This document shows, in pieces, positions 28,408 to 35,824 of a stretch of DNA of 64,000 nucleotides. The DNA lies in contig JANDLT010000014.1 in the NCBI GenBank assembly GCA_024330265.1, positions 1-64,000 of the forward strand. The letters run 5' to 3'. Positions within the stretch are counted from its first letter, which is position 1; every line of letters starts with the position of its first letter. The notes under the pieces are model-generated. The model did not search any database and was not told where the DNA came from. It was given only the letters and a program-made list of their open reading frames with translations. A program made the position numbers and the translations under genes. The DNA comes from Pyrinomonadaceae bacterium MAG19_C2-C3 (lineage in GTDB: Bacteria; Acidobacteriota; Blastocatellia; Pyrinomonadales; Pyrinomonadaceae).

Positions 28408-28926
28408 TTAAATCTCGGTTTTGCGATGGGCGAACAAGCGAAGCAGTCCGTTGATTCCGGCGTGAACCAGCGCATAGACAACAATCGCAATCACGATAGG
28501 AAGCGCGAGTGTATAACCGCCTTCGATTGAGGGGCTGCCGACGATGCCGCGAAATGGAGCGTAAAGCGGGTCGGTGATGTTGCGTATCAGTTGCACGAAT
28601 CCGGCTTCGCTGCGGGCGGCGAGCAAAGCTAAAACAAGGCGAATCGCAAGCAAGGTGTAGATGAGAAAGAAGATGTAATCAACGACTTGCGAGACGCGGG
28701 CGATGCCGCGCGAGCGTCCGACTTCGCGTTCGGATTGGGCGACTTCGTTGATGGCTTTGTGGCGAAAGTCGCCGGCGAGATTGTTCATCCGGGCGGCTTC
28801 ACCCGGTGTCGTATGGTCGGCGCGGGCGGCGATTTCCGAGTTCACATCCGATTCGATTTGCTCTTTGACGCTGTTGTGTTGAGTGGCGCGGCGGGCTTCA
28901 TCGGCGGCGAGTTTGTCGTCTTGCAT
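28408..28926 (-). CDS. YggT-family membrane protein
   Basis: ATG 28926 gives 172 residues. Residues 1-80 are charged and helical, then two membrane segments flank the YggT signature (about 85-105 and 130-160), with LITNI/ITDPLYAPFRGIVG between them. YggT proteins are inner-membrane proteins implicated in division or osmotic/K+ handling in some bacteria; the mechanism is unclear. The N-terminal soluble extension is longer than usual. Confidence 0.75.
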   Translation of the reverse strand: MQDDKLAADEARRATQHNSVKEQIESDVNSEIAARADHTTPGEAARMNNLAGDFRHKAINEVAQSEREVGRSRGIARVSQVVDYIFFLIYTLLAIRLVLALLAARSEAGFVQLIRNITDPLYAPFRGIVGSPSIEGGYTLALPIVIAIVVYALVHAGINGLLRLFAHRKTEI

Positions 28927-29027
28927 GTTGGAATTTGCTCCGTATCTTTTGGTGATGGATAGGTAAAGCGTTTGCGGGAGAAGGCGACGACGCAAAAGCG
29001 ATATGAAAGTTTGTCGTGCCGTTCGTT

Positions 29028-29570
29028 CTACTCTACCGTTTCGGCGGGTGTGAGGACAAGAGATTTTTCCGTGCGGCTCGGATGCACGGCGGGCAAGAAG
29101 TCACACAAGAGCCTGTAATGCTCAACCTTCACAGCATCGGTCATCCACTTATGCGACGGAAACGGCACGACGTAAAGCCGGATGTTTTCATATTGCCCTA
29201 CCGCGCCGTACTCAATTCCCTTCGTGGTTTTAAGTCCGACGAAAAACTTATAAACACCTTTGCCCGTGAAACACACAGTGCGCGGACGCAAGCTTTTCAA
29301 TTCGCTTTTCAAACGCACGACGCCCGCCGCGTACTCGGCATCCGTAATCTCATGCGCCTCGCGCGTCGGCTTATCGTGAACAAGGTCTGTGATGCCGTAG
29401 TTATAATCGTAAAGTTGCGAATCATCGTAAATCGCTCCCAAACCTGCCTTGCGTATGATGCGCCACAAGCTTCCGTGCGCGTAATACTTGCCGCGTTCCC
29501 AACTATACGGATGCGGATTAAATCCGACGAAGATGATGTCGAGATGCGGGCGAAGAATAGAAGAAAGCAT
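29028..29570 (-). CDS. Uracil-DNA glycosylase superfamily protein (Mug/TDG-like)
   Basis: The 180-residue protein has the superfamily motif near the N-terminus (FVGFNPHPYSWERG) with the catalytic-position Asn, and a second motif PFPSHKWMT near residue 140. Members excise uracil or thymine from mismatched G:U/G:T pairs. The motifs fit Mug/TDG best, but the Pro following NPHP is not the classical NPG, so substrate preference is unclear. Confidence 0.78.
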   Translation of the reverse strand: MLSSILRPHLDIIFVGFNPHPYSWERGKYYAHGSLWRIIRKAGLGAIYDDSQLYDYNYGITDLVHDKPTREAHEITDAEYAAGVVRLKSELKSLRPRTVCFTGKGVYKFFVGLKTTKGIEYGAVGQYENIRLYVVPFPSHKWMTDAVKVEHYRLLCDFLPAVHPSRTEKSLVLTPAETVE

Positions 29571-29571
29571 A

Positions 29572-29668
29572 AAAGCAAAGTAGAAAGGAGAAAGTAGAAG
29601 TTGAAAGCAATTGGCGGGATGCCTTTGTTTCTGAATTTTCTACTTCCTCCCTTCTACTTTCTACTTTA
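29572..29668. repeat. Heptamer-arm hairpin, GTAGAAA/GAGAAAG type
   Basis: GCAAAGTAGAAAGGAGAAAG (about 29575) pairs with CTTCTACTTTCTACTTT (about 29651-29668). It lies between tRNA-Ser(GGA) and the glycosylase gene. Confidence 0.7.
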
Positions 29669-29674
29669 ACGAAG

Positions 29675-29761
29675 CGGAAAGGGTGGGATTCGAACCCACG
29701 GAACGGTTTCCCGCTCACAGCATTTCCAATGCTGCCAATTCAACCACTCTTGCACCTTTCC
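29675..29761 (-). tRNA. tRNA-Ser (anticodon GGA)
   Basis: Class II tRNA with acceptor GGAAAGG/CCTTTCC, long variable arm and anticodon stem CAGCA-TTGGAAA-TGCTG, giving anticodon GGA (Ser, UCC/UCU). The discriminator is G and CCA is not encoded. Confidence 0.95.
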
Positions 29762-29808
29762 AAACCGAAGGAGAAAGTAGAAGGGAGAAATTCAGAAACA
29801 AAAACAAA

Positions 29809-30159
29809 TCAAAAGTTTGCTTTCGATTTGCGGGCAATGGTGACGAGAATTGCGACAAGTTCTTTAGCTTCTTGGTGCAAATCTACAAGTTGTTCGCGGG
29901 AAACTATTCCTGAATCTTCAAGCAGTTCGAGCCAGTATCGGGTTTCTTCGCATTCCTGCAATGCACCTTCAATCTTGCTGACGAAATCAGCTTTCGACTT
30001 CGCAAAAGTTCCTTCACGGTATTGCGCGCCGACGGATGTTCCCGAACGCAAAAGCTGCTTTCCCAGAACCTGCGCCTCTGTCGTCTTCGGCAAACTCACA
30101 TACAGTTTTATCACTGCCAAAGCAAACGCCTTCGTCCGCAGCCGCAAATCATTCTCCAT
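29809..30159 (-). CDS. Four-helix-bundle protein (S23 / intervening-sequence family)
   Basis: The 116-residue protein belongs to the four-helix-bundle family once called S23, with VIKLYVSLPKTTEAQVLGKQLLRSGTSVGAQYREG and ALQECEETRYWLELL. Family genes often sit in rRNA intervening sequences or near RNA genes; the function is unknown. Here it lies between two tRNA-Ser genes, with heptamer repeats on both sides, suggesting insertion at an RNA-gene hotspot. The family fit is good. Confidence 0.88.
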   Translation of the reverse strand: MENDLRLRTKAFALAVIKLYVSLPKTTEAQVLGKQLLRSGTSVGAQYREGTFAKSKADFVSKIEGALQECEETRYWLELLEDSGIVSREQLVDLHQEAKELVAILVTIARKSKANF

Positions 30160-30167
30160 TTATCACC

Positions 30168-30218
30168 TTCCTTTCTCCTTTCTCCTTTCTCCTTTCTCCT
30201 TTCTCCTTTCTCCTTTAT
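30168..30218. repeat. Tandem heptamer array (TTTCTCC units)
   Basis: Six to seven consecutive 7-nt units of the form TTTCTCC lie directly downstream of the second tRNA-Ser on its strand, without an opposing arm nearby. It is one-armed compared with the hairpins elsewhere. Confidence 0.8.
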
Positions 30219-30223
30219 CAAAG

Positions 30224-30310
30224 CGGAGAGGGTGGGATTTGAACCCACGGTGGAGTTTCCCCCACTCCGGTTTTCGAGACCGGTGCACTAAGCCACTATG
30301 CGACCTCTCC
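30224..30310 (-). tRNA. tRNA-Ser (anticodon CGA)
   Basis: Class II tRNA with acceptor GGAGAGG/CCTCTCC, long variable arm, and anticodon stem CCGGT-CTCGAAA-ACCGG, giving anticodon CGA (Ser, UCG). The T arm reads GGGTTCAAATCCC and CCA is not encoded. Confidence 0.95.
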
Positions 30311-30312
30311 GA

Positions 30313-30442
30313 AGCAAAGTAGAAAGTAGAAGGGAGAAAGTAGAAAATACAAACCATGCACTTGCCTTGTCTTATAACTTCTACTTTCTCCCTTCTACTT
30401 TCTACTTTGCAAAAGCTCCCTTCTACTTTCTACTTTGCAAAA
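30313..30442. repeat. Heptamer-arm hairpin, GTAGAAA type
   Basis: GCAAAGTAGAAAGTAGAAGG (about 30315) pairs with CTTCTACTTTCTACTTTGC (about 30394-30412), and the right arm is partly repeated at 30418-30436. It runs into the 3' end of tadA. Confidence 0.7.
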
Positions 30443-30896
30443 GTCTTTTTTGCAAAAAAAACTTTTGCATCAGTGCGCGTGCTTCGTCGGCAAGCACGCC
30501 GCTTGTCCATGAGATTTGATGGTTCAAAGAACTACCGTCGAGAATCTGAAAGATTGATTCAATCGCTCCGGCGCGTGGTTCGTGTGCGCCGTAAATTAAG
30601 CGTGCGACGCGGGCTTGAATCAATGCTCCGGCACACATCGCGCACGGTTCGATGGTTGAATAAACCTTTGCGCCGACTAATCTAAAGTTCCCTATACGGT
30701 GCGCGGCTTCGCGTAGGGCGACGATTTCCGCGTGTGCCGTCGGGTCACAGTCGCGGCGCGTGCGGTTGGCGGCGACGGCGAGAAGTTGGTTGTCAACACC
30801 GACGACGCACGCACCGATGGGGACTTCGCCCGCTTCGCCCGCCGCGTGCGCCGCTTCGAGTGCGACGCGCATCCACTGTTCATCGTCCTCAAACAT
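30423..30896 (-). CDS. tadA: tRNA-specific adenosine deaminase
   Basis: TadA makes inosine at the wobble position of tRNA-Arg(ACG). The 157-residue product has the zinc deaminase motifs: H55 and catalytic E57 in TAHAEIVAL, and C85/C88 in EPCAMCAG. The length is typical. The C-terminal 20 residues are translated from the edge of the adjacent heptamer repeat, so the stop lies in repeat-derived sequence. ATG 30896 is taken as the start; a TTG is one codon upstream. Confidence 0.93.
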   Translation of the reverse strand: MFEDDEQWMRVALEAAHAAGEAGEVPIGACVVGVDNQLLAVAANRTRRDCDPTAHAEIVALREAAHRIGNFRLVGAKVYSTIEPCAMCAGALIQARVARLIYGAHEPRAGAIESIFQILDGSSLNHQISWTSGVLADEARALMQKFFLQKRLLQSRK

Positions 30897-31247
30897 CAAT
30901 GCTTCACTGAACTGACGCGCGGCAACGCTTTTCGGGTGCGAACCTCAAATCATGTTCGATTAGTCACTATGCCGCGACGACGAAAGAATATAGGTTTGAC
31001 CTGATAACCGTGTCAAGCAAGGTGCTTTTTCCGAAAGCTGAAAGCCGTTGGCGTCACGCTTTATGTTTCAGCCACGAGCGAATGAAGATTTTCGTAACCG
31101 AAATAACATCTCGCGGTTGAACAACCGCAATCGCGCGGGCGTACATCGAAGTATCCGGCGAACGAGATTCGCTCTTGTTTGCACCCTTGTTTAGTATTGC
31201 TCCGAACTTGTTTTTAGATTTGATACTTGAAGGAGGCGTTTCGCATT
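30897..31247. other. Gene-free divergent region upstream of tadA
   Basis: About 350 bp separate tadA (minus) from the small gene at 31248 (plus). I see a short inverted repeat GCGGTTGAACAACCGC (31113-31128) but no convincing promoter or reading frame. Confidence 0.4.
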
Positions 31248-31505
31248 ATGGCAACTTACCGCGATCCGGCGCGCGTGTTCGCGCCGCTTGAAATCATCGA
31301 ACGTCTGCTTGAAATACGTCACGAAGCAGGCTATGCGCCCGCGATTTATATTCAATCGTCCGATGACATCGCAACCTACCTTGACGCTTACGGCTTTGAT
31401 GTTTATGCGTTCGACGAAACCGAACCGACGTTCCAATTCGGTAAATATAGTGCCGCGTGTGTGCCGGGCGGCGACCATGCACACGAATCATTGATGGCGC
31501 ATTAA
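31248..31505 (+). CDS. Small protein of unknown function, 85 aa
   Basis: I do not recognise a family. The start ATG 31248 has an excellent ribosome site (AAGGAGGC, 11 nt upstream). The protein is acidic, predicted alpha/beta, with the segment EIIERLLEIRHEAGYAP and a Tyr/Phe-rich second half; no signal or membrane segment. It is followed by a strong bidirectional terminator, so it is expressed alone. Confidence 0.65.
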   Translation: MATYRDPARVFAPLEIIERLLEIRHEAGYAPAIYIQSSDDIATYLDAYGFDVYAFDETEPTFQFGKYSAACVPGGDHAHESLMAH

Positions 31506-31526
31506 CCTCACGCAGTATGCTTACAC

Positions 31527-31565
31527 AAAAAGCGAAGGAAACTAAAATAGTTTCCTTCGCTTTTT
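31527..31565. terminator. Bidirectional terminator
   Basis: A perfect 17-bp stem AAAAAGCGAAGGAAACT / AGTTTCCTTCGCTTTTT with a 5-nt loop, between the convergent small gene and the SpoIIE-type phosphatase gene. Confidence 0.9.
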
Positions 31566-31588
31566 AACTTTGCGCGTGTTCGCAATGC

Positions 31589-32899
31589 TTAAACTTCTTC
31601 TAAAGCCCGCGCGACGACAAACGTGATGTCATCGGTCGCGCCGCGTCCTTCCGTCCACTTCAACACATCGGCGTAAATGAAATCAATCAACTCGCGCGAA
31701 GTCTTACCGTGTCCGGCGCGCACGGTTTCAGCCAGACGCTCGCGCCCGTATTCTTCCCTTTCGCCATTTTCCGCTTCCGTCACGCCGTCCGTATAAAGCA
31801 CGAGTGTTTGTCCGCGTTCGATGTGAAGATAGTGTTCGTAATACCTTGAGCCGGTGAACATGCCGAGCGGCAATTCGCCGCGCTCGATGAAGCGCGCCGT
31901 GCCGTCGGTGTGCATCAAGAGCGGCGGGTTGTGTCCGGCGTTGGCGTAGGCGAGTGTCATGTTGGTGGCGTCCAACACGCCGTAGAACGCGGTCACGAAT
32001 TGGTTATGCTCGATGGATTCTTTCAGTAATTGATTCGCTTTCGACATCGAAACATTCGGTGCATAGCCGATGTGAATCGCGGCGCGCAGGGTCGCACGCA
32101 GGAACGCCATGAGAAGCGCGGCGGGTACGCCTTTGCCGGAAACGTCCGCGATGACGAGTCCGAGTTGGTCTTCAAACACCGGAACGAAATCGTAATAATC
32201 GCCGGAAACTTCTTCGGTCGCGTAGTTAAAAGCACTGATGTCGAAGCCGGGAAGTTGCGGGTTGCGATTCGGAAACAGGGAAAGTTGAACCGAGCGCGCG
32301 ACTTCCAATTGCGCTTCGAGCCGCTTCTTCTGCACAAGTTGTTCATGCAACATCGCCTTCTCGATGATGATGGCGACTTGCGAGGCGAGCAGCATCAAGA
32401 CCTGTAAATCGTCGCCCGTGTAAGCATTGAGTTGGTCGCTTTCCAAATCGAAAACTCCGATGACTTCATCGTTCGAGATAATCGGCGCGACCATTTCGGA
32501 GCGCGTTTTTTCACGCGCGTTCAAGTATCGCGGGTCGTGTCGCACGTCCGGCGAGATGACGGCTTCGCCCGTTTGCGCGACGAAACCGATGATGCCTTCG
32601 CCCGCTTTGAGACGCAGTTCGAGCAGTTCGTCAATGTCATAACCGCGCACAAATTCCGAGCGAAAAACCGTGAACGCGCCTTCCCTGTTCTGCTTATCCG
32701 GTGCTTGTTGATTGATGAGATACACGCCGCACGCATCGTAGGGCAACAGCGAACCGAGCGTGTCAATCACGAGTCCCATAACTTCTTCAGGGTCGAGCGA
32801 GCGGGAAATCTTTTTCGTGATGTCGAGAAGCAAGCGCAGTTTATCAACGACGGTGAGTTCGCTCTGCGGAGTCGTGGCTTCTTGAGGTTGGTTAATCAT
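31589..32899 (-). CDS. GAF-domain PP2C-type (SpoIIE/RsbU-like) protein phosphatase
   Basis: Residues about 45-190 form a GAF domain. Residues about 230-437 form a SpoIIE/RsbU-type PP2C phosphatase, with EVSGDYYDFV, IADVSGKG (metal ligands) and YTDGVTEAEN. Such proteins act on anti-anti-sigma factors in partner switching and so control stress or envelope gene expression in response to a GAF ligand. No anti-sigma or anti-anti-sigma gene is next to it. ATG 32899 is chosen over the longer frame to 32968 because domain homology begins just after it. Confidence 0.88.
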   Translation of the reverse strand: MINQPQEATTPQSELTVVDKLRLLLDITKKISRSLDPEEVMGLVIDTLGSLLPYDACGVYLINQQAPDKQNREGAFTVFRSEFVRGYDIDELLELRLKAGEGIIGFVAQTGEAVISPDVRHDPRYLNAREKTRSEMVAPIISNDEVIGVFDLESDQLNAYTGDDLQVLMLLASQVAIIIEKAMLHEQLVQKKRLEAQLEVARSVQLSLFPNRNPQLPGFDISAFNYATEEVSGDYYDFVPVFEDQLGLVIADVSGKGVPAALLMAFLRATLRAAIHIGYAPNVSMSKANQLLKESIEHNQFVTAFYGVLDATNMTLAYANAGHNPPLLMHTDGTARFIERGELPLGMFTGSRYYEHYLHIERGQTLVLYTDGVTEAENGEREEYGRERLAETVRAGHGKTSRELIDFIYADVLKWTEGRGATDDITFVVARALEEV

Positions 32900-32983
32900 T
32901 ATGTCGTGTTTCCGAAATACCGGCTTAACCGGAGTTAGATGCGACTTTGAAATTACAACCGCTTCCAAAGATTGTACAAGTCG

Positions 32984-34120
32984 CTAAATGCTTTTCCGTT
33001 CAAGTGCGGCATCGGTCAACAACTCCAACTCAAGCGCAACGGACGAACGGGCGCGAAAAAAATCGTTCACATCCGAAGCTAAGTCAAGCGTGGCGAGATT
33101 CATACCGCGCGCCTCAAACATTTCCGCGTAACGCGCCGTCGCACGATTGCCCGCTTCGTCAGGGTCAAGGATTAAGACGATTTGAAAACGCGCAAGCGGC
33201 GGCAACCATTCTTCACGCATCCCGCCCGCACCGACAAGCCCTACGGCGTTGAAGTTATGACTGATGAGCGTCAAGGTATCGGTGAAGCCTTCGACAAGAT
33301 AGACGATGGAATCGCTTTGCAATTTATCAAGGGTGTCAATGTTATAAAGCGACGGAATGTTGCCGGGCATGTTGTGCCAACGCGGTTGGACGCGCGGGCT
33401 GGTGGTGCGGGCTTGGAAGTATTGCTCTACTCCTTCAACGTAAAAGGGAAACAACAAACGGTGAAGATAGAACGTCAGATGCTCGCGCGAATTGAACAGA
33501 CCGCTTCGCTGTAATTCATCAACCGCAAATCCATCGCGCATACTTCGCATCACGCGACGATAAGATTCACGCGGGAAATACGTCACGCCGAGACGCTCGC
33601 ACGTCGCACGATTGATGCCGCGTTTCTGTAAATAATTCATGCCTTCGCTCCCGTCTTCACGACGGCAGACGCGCAGAAATTCCGCACAGATGACTTGACG
33701 ACGTTCAAGCGAAAGCTTTTCTGAAACATCCGGCGTTTCGCTTTCGATAATGTCCGGTGCGGCGCGCAGACTTAGCGGCAACTGCCTTGTGTCCGCATCC
33801 AACCCGACCTCTTTCGCCAACTCACCGACGGCGCGTGTGAAAGATACGCCGCGCATGAGTTCATAAAAACGAATCGCATCGCCGCCTTCGTCGCGTGAAA
33901 AGCAATGAAACAATCCGCGCGTCAAATCAACCGACAAAGCCGGATGTCCTTTGCCCGAATGAGCGTGCGACGGTATCGGACACAAGGCTTGAAGACGGTT
34001 GCCGCTCACACGCGCGTGCGGGCAAAAACTTTGATAGAACCTTTGATAATCAAGACGCGATTTCACCGCTTCGCAAAGTTCGCGCAAGCGTTCGCGGCGA
34101 TGATGTGCGTCGTCCGTCAT
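32984..34120 (-). CDS. DnaG-like Toprim primase, phage/plasmid type
   Basis: The 378-residue protein has an N-terminal CHC2-like zinc module (about 47-85, CPIPSHAH...GLFHCFSRD) and a Toprim domain (about 268-345, VYLVEGFTDTLTL and the DPDEAG metal motif). The linker region (about 140-260) is RepE-like. In the zinc module the expected fourth ligand (C of CxxC) is replaced (HCFSR), so metal binding may be altered. It lies 6 bp downstream of the ImmA/IrrE-like gene in the XRE operon. Primases of this type are common in phages and integrative elements. A role in the repair locus is inference. Confidence 0.82.
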   Translation of the reverse strand: MTDDAHHRRERLRELCEAVKSRLDYQRFYQSFCPHARVSGNRLQALCPIPSHAHSGKGHPALSVDLTRGLFHCFSRDEGGDAIRFYELMRGVSFTRAVGELAKEVGLDADTRQLPLSLRAAPDIIESETPDVSEKLSLERRQVICAEFLRVCRREDGSEGMNYLQKRGINRATCERLGVTYFPRESYRRVMRSMRDGFAVDELQRSGLFNSREHLTFYLHRLLFPFYVEGVEQYFQARTTSPRVQPRWHNMPGNIPSLYNIDTLDKLQSDSIVYLVEGFTDTLTLISHNFNAVGLVGAGGMREEWLPPLARFQIVLILDPDEAGNRATARYAEMFEARGMNLATLDLASDVNDFFRARSSVALELELLTDAALERKSI

Positions 34121-34126
34121 ACTGTT

Positions 34127-34870
34127 TTATGACGCGATTTGATTCTGTTTTTGCCGGTTGAATGCGGCGCGCGGCGGAGTTTCTTGAGGATGACGCTGGC
34201 GGTACTCCGCCCACAAACGCGAAACCTTGATGCGGTATTTGACGAGTTCGCGTGAGACGCCGAAGTGTTCCGCAATCTGTTTCGACGTGCGATTTTTAAG
34301 CACGAATTTTTGCAAACTCGCGTAAGGAACAAGTGCCGCCGCCCCTATGGAATACGCCGCTTCTTCGTCCGCTTCGTTGTAATCGCGGGCGATGATTTTG
34401 CCGCCTTTGTTTTCGGTGACGACGGCAAGGCGGTTCGGCTTATGACCCAAAAAGACGTGGCAAACTTCTTCCATTAACGTCGCGTGGTTGCGTTGCCGCC
34501 CGTGACGCGGATTCAAAATCACCAACCGCCAACCGTTCGGCAACGGACGCGAACACGTCCCGCCCGACCATGAATCCATCCCCGCCCCAAGCAGATGCTC
34601 GCGCGCCTCATCCGACAAACCTTGTATCTGCTCGAAATCCACCACCATCAACTTCGCAAACAACGCCAATTCAAACGGATCAAGCGGCTCATCATCACGC
34701 TTTAACCCTGCGAACTCGCGCAAGCCCTGCGCCCGCAGTTCATACTGCCTACCCTTGTATGTCGGTGGTTGTACGCGCTCGTTCACAATCTTGATTGATG
34801 ACTTCGCTTTAAGTATCGAGATGTTGTTCCGCTTTGCCAACACGATTAAGCCGCGCTGCCATAATAGCAA
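34127..34870 (-). CDS. ImmA/IrrE-like metallopeptidase domain protein
   Basis: The family is a zinc protease that cleaves a partner XRE-family repressor (ImmA/ImmR; IrrE/DdrO). The conserved region lies at about 145-200, with LMEEVCHVFLGHKP and EADEEAAYSIGAAALVP. The usual HExxH reads EEVCH, so the first His is missing and standard zinc binding is doubtful; the following LGH and E residues remain. A C-terminal helix-turn-helix-like segment (SKQIAEHFGVSRELVKYRI) follows. The start is uncertain: TTG 34870 lies within the arms of an 8-bp hairpin, and GTG 34843 is the next option. It is in one operon with the XRE gene upstream and the primase downstream. Confidence 0.8.
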   Translation of the reverse strand: MLLWQRGLIVLAKRNNISILKAKSSIKIVNERVQPPTYKGRQYELRAQGLREFAGLKRDDEPLDPFELALFAKLMVVDFEQIQGLSDEAREHLLGAGMDSWSGGTCSRPLPNGWRLVILNPRHGRQRNHATLMEEVCHVFLGHKPNRLAVVTENKGGKIIARDYNEADEEAAYSIGAAALVPYASLQKFVLKNRTSKQIAEHFGVSRELVKYRIKVSRLWAEYRQRHPQETPPRAAFNRQKQNQIAS

Positions 34871-34880
34871 CGCGGCTTAG
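34850..34880 (-). promoter_or_regulatory. Hairpin between XRE and ImmA/IrrE-like genes
   Basis: A perfect 8-bp stem AAGCCGCG / CGCGGCTT with a 15-nt loop. It lacks a T-run, so it may reduce rather than stop readthrough from the XRE gene. Confidence 0.45.
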
Positions 34881-34904
34881 AGAGAAGCGAATTTTAGCGT
34901 GCGG

Positions 34905-35330
34905 TTACTTCTTGCGTCCGCGTACGGGCGCACTGCCGGGAACGCTGAATTGCGTATAAGCGACGCGGAAAAGTTCCGCCAGCGACTTCGCGGTTTCCGG
35001 TGAAAGATTGCGGTCGGCGCGCAAGTGGGCTTCGACAATATCGGGCGTCGCTTCGTGCGGGAAATAAACGACCGGCGAAACTTCCTTGTCGCCTTTGCCG
35101 CGCGCCGAGTTCATCACGCGCTCAATCGGCATGTTAAGCCAAGTGGTGAGCGACGCGATGTTGTCGGCGTCCGGCTTGCCCGTGCCGTTCTCAATCCGCG
35201 AGAGCGTCGAAGCCGAAACCCCCGTCACATCCGCGACATCGCGCAGACTCAAACCCGATTCTTCGCGCTTGCGTTTGATTGAACGTCCCAGTTCAATCGT
35301 GTTCACCAAACTTTTAATTGATTGTGCCAT
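34905..35330 (-). CDS. XRE-family transcriptional repressor (DdrO-like architecture)
   Basis: The 141-residue protein has an N-terminal Cro/CI helix-turn-helix (about 14-70, with SLRDVADVTGVSASTLSRIENG) and a helical C-terminal region (about 85-130). Size and layout match DdrO- and ImmR-type repressors, whose C-terminal helices dimerise and are cleaved by the cognate ImmA/IrrE protease. It is the first gene of the minus-strand operon. Operator-like sites lie just upstream (35438-35493), suggesting autoregulation. Start is ATG 35330. Confidence 0.85.
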   Translation of the reverse strand: MAQSIKSLVNTIELGRSIKRKREESGLSLRDVADVTGVSASTLSRIENGTGKPDADNIASLTTWLNMPIERVMNSARGKGDKEVSPVVYFPHEATPDIVEAHLRADRNLSPETAKSLAELFRVAYTQFSVPGSAPVRGRKK

Positions 35331-35437
35331 GTCCGTTTTCTCCTCTTGTGCCGTGACCGTTTCGCCTTAGTATCCGAACCCCGACGGCTTCAACTGATAG
35401 GCAACTTACCACAACTTAAATCCTAGATGCAACACTG

Positions 35438-35455
35438 CGTTTTACACTTGCAACA
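35438..35455. promoter_or_regulatory. Operator-like site 1 (degenerate)
   Basis: CGTTTTA-CACT-TGCAACA, matching the consensus TGTTTCA-N4-TGMAACA in 12 of 14 arm positions. Confidence 0.5.
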
Positions 35456-35475
35456 AAAGGTTTCGAGTGGTACAC

Positions 35476-35493
35476 TGTTTCACGCATGAAACA
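35476..35493. promoter_or_regulatory. Operator-like site 2 (perfect palindrome)
   Basis: TGTTTCA-CGCA-TGAAACA: perfect 7-bp arms around a 4-bp centre. It is the best candidate binding site for the XRE repressor. Confidence 0.65.
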
Positions 35494-35549
35494 GCACCGT
35501 GAAATGTCATGCAACATGATTACAAAATATGCTTGAGGAGCAAGGGACG

Positions 35550-35771
35550 ATGACTGAAGTGAGCGAAGCGATTTGGGAAACATTCGACGGATTATTCAAG
35601 ACGCTTTACCGTCAGGGCGAGCGCGTCGAACAACTTGAGCGGCGCGTGATTGACCTTGAAGGGCGTTTGCAAGAGCGCGCGGCAACCGGCATCAGCACGC
35701 ACAACGGCGGCGGCACGCTTAGCCGATTTGAAGCGATTGAAGACAACTTCCCCGCCGAACGCGCGGCATAA
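35550..35771 (+). CDS. Small coiled-coil protein, 73 aa
   Basis: ATG 35550 follows GAGGAG (spacing about 10), which decides the start against the TTG at 35529. The middle of the protein (about 15-45) is a short coiled coil (YRQGERVEQLERRVIDLEGRLQ). No family is recognised. It is the first gene of the plus-strand operon that includes the Rad52-like gene 53 bp on, and may be a partner or accessory of it (inference). Confidence 0.6.
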   Translation: MTEVSEAIWETFDGLFKTLYRQGERVEQLERRVIDLEGRLQERAATGISTHNGGGTLSRFEAIEDNFPAERAA

Positions 35772-35824
35772 CAAGGCACTCAACTTGGACAAACATTTCG
35801 ACGAGCAAAAGGAGCTAGAAAACG

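Larger units (their letters stand above)
35331..35549. promoter_or_regulatory. Divergent control region with operator sites
   Basis: This 219-bp intergenic region separates the XRE operon (minus) from the small coiled-coil/Rad52 operon (plus). It holds two full operator-like sites (35438-35455, 35476-35493) and extra TGCAACA half-sites at 35428-35434 and 35510-35516. Confidence 0.6.
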
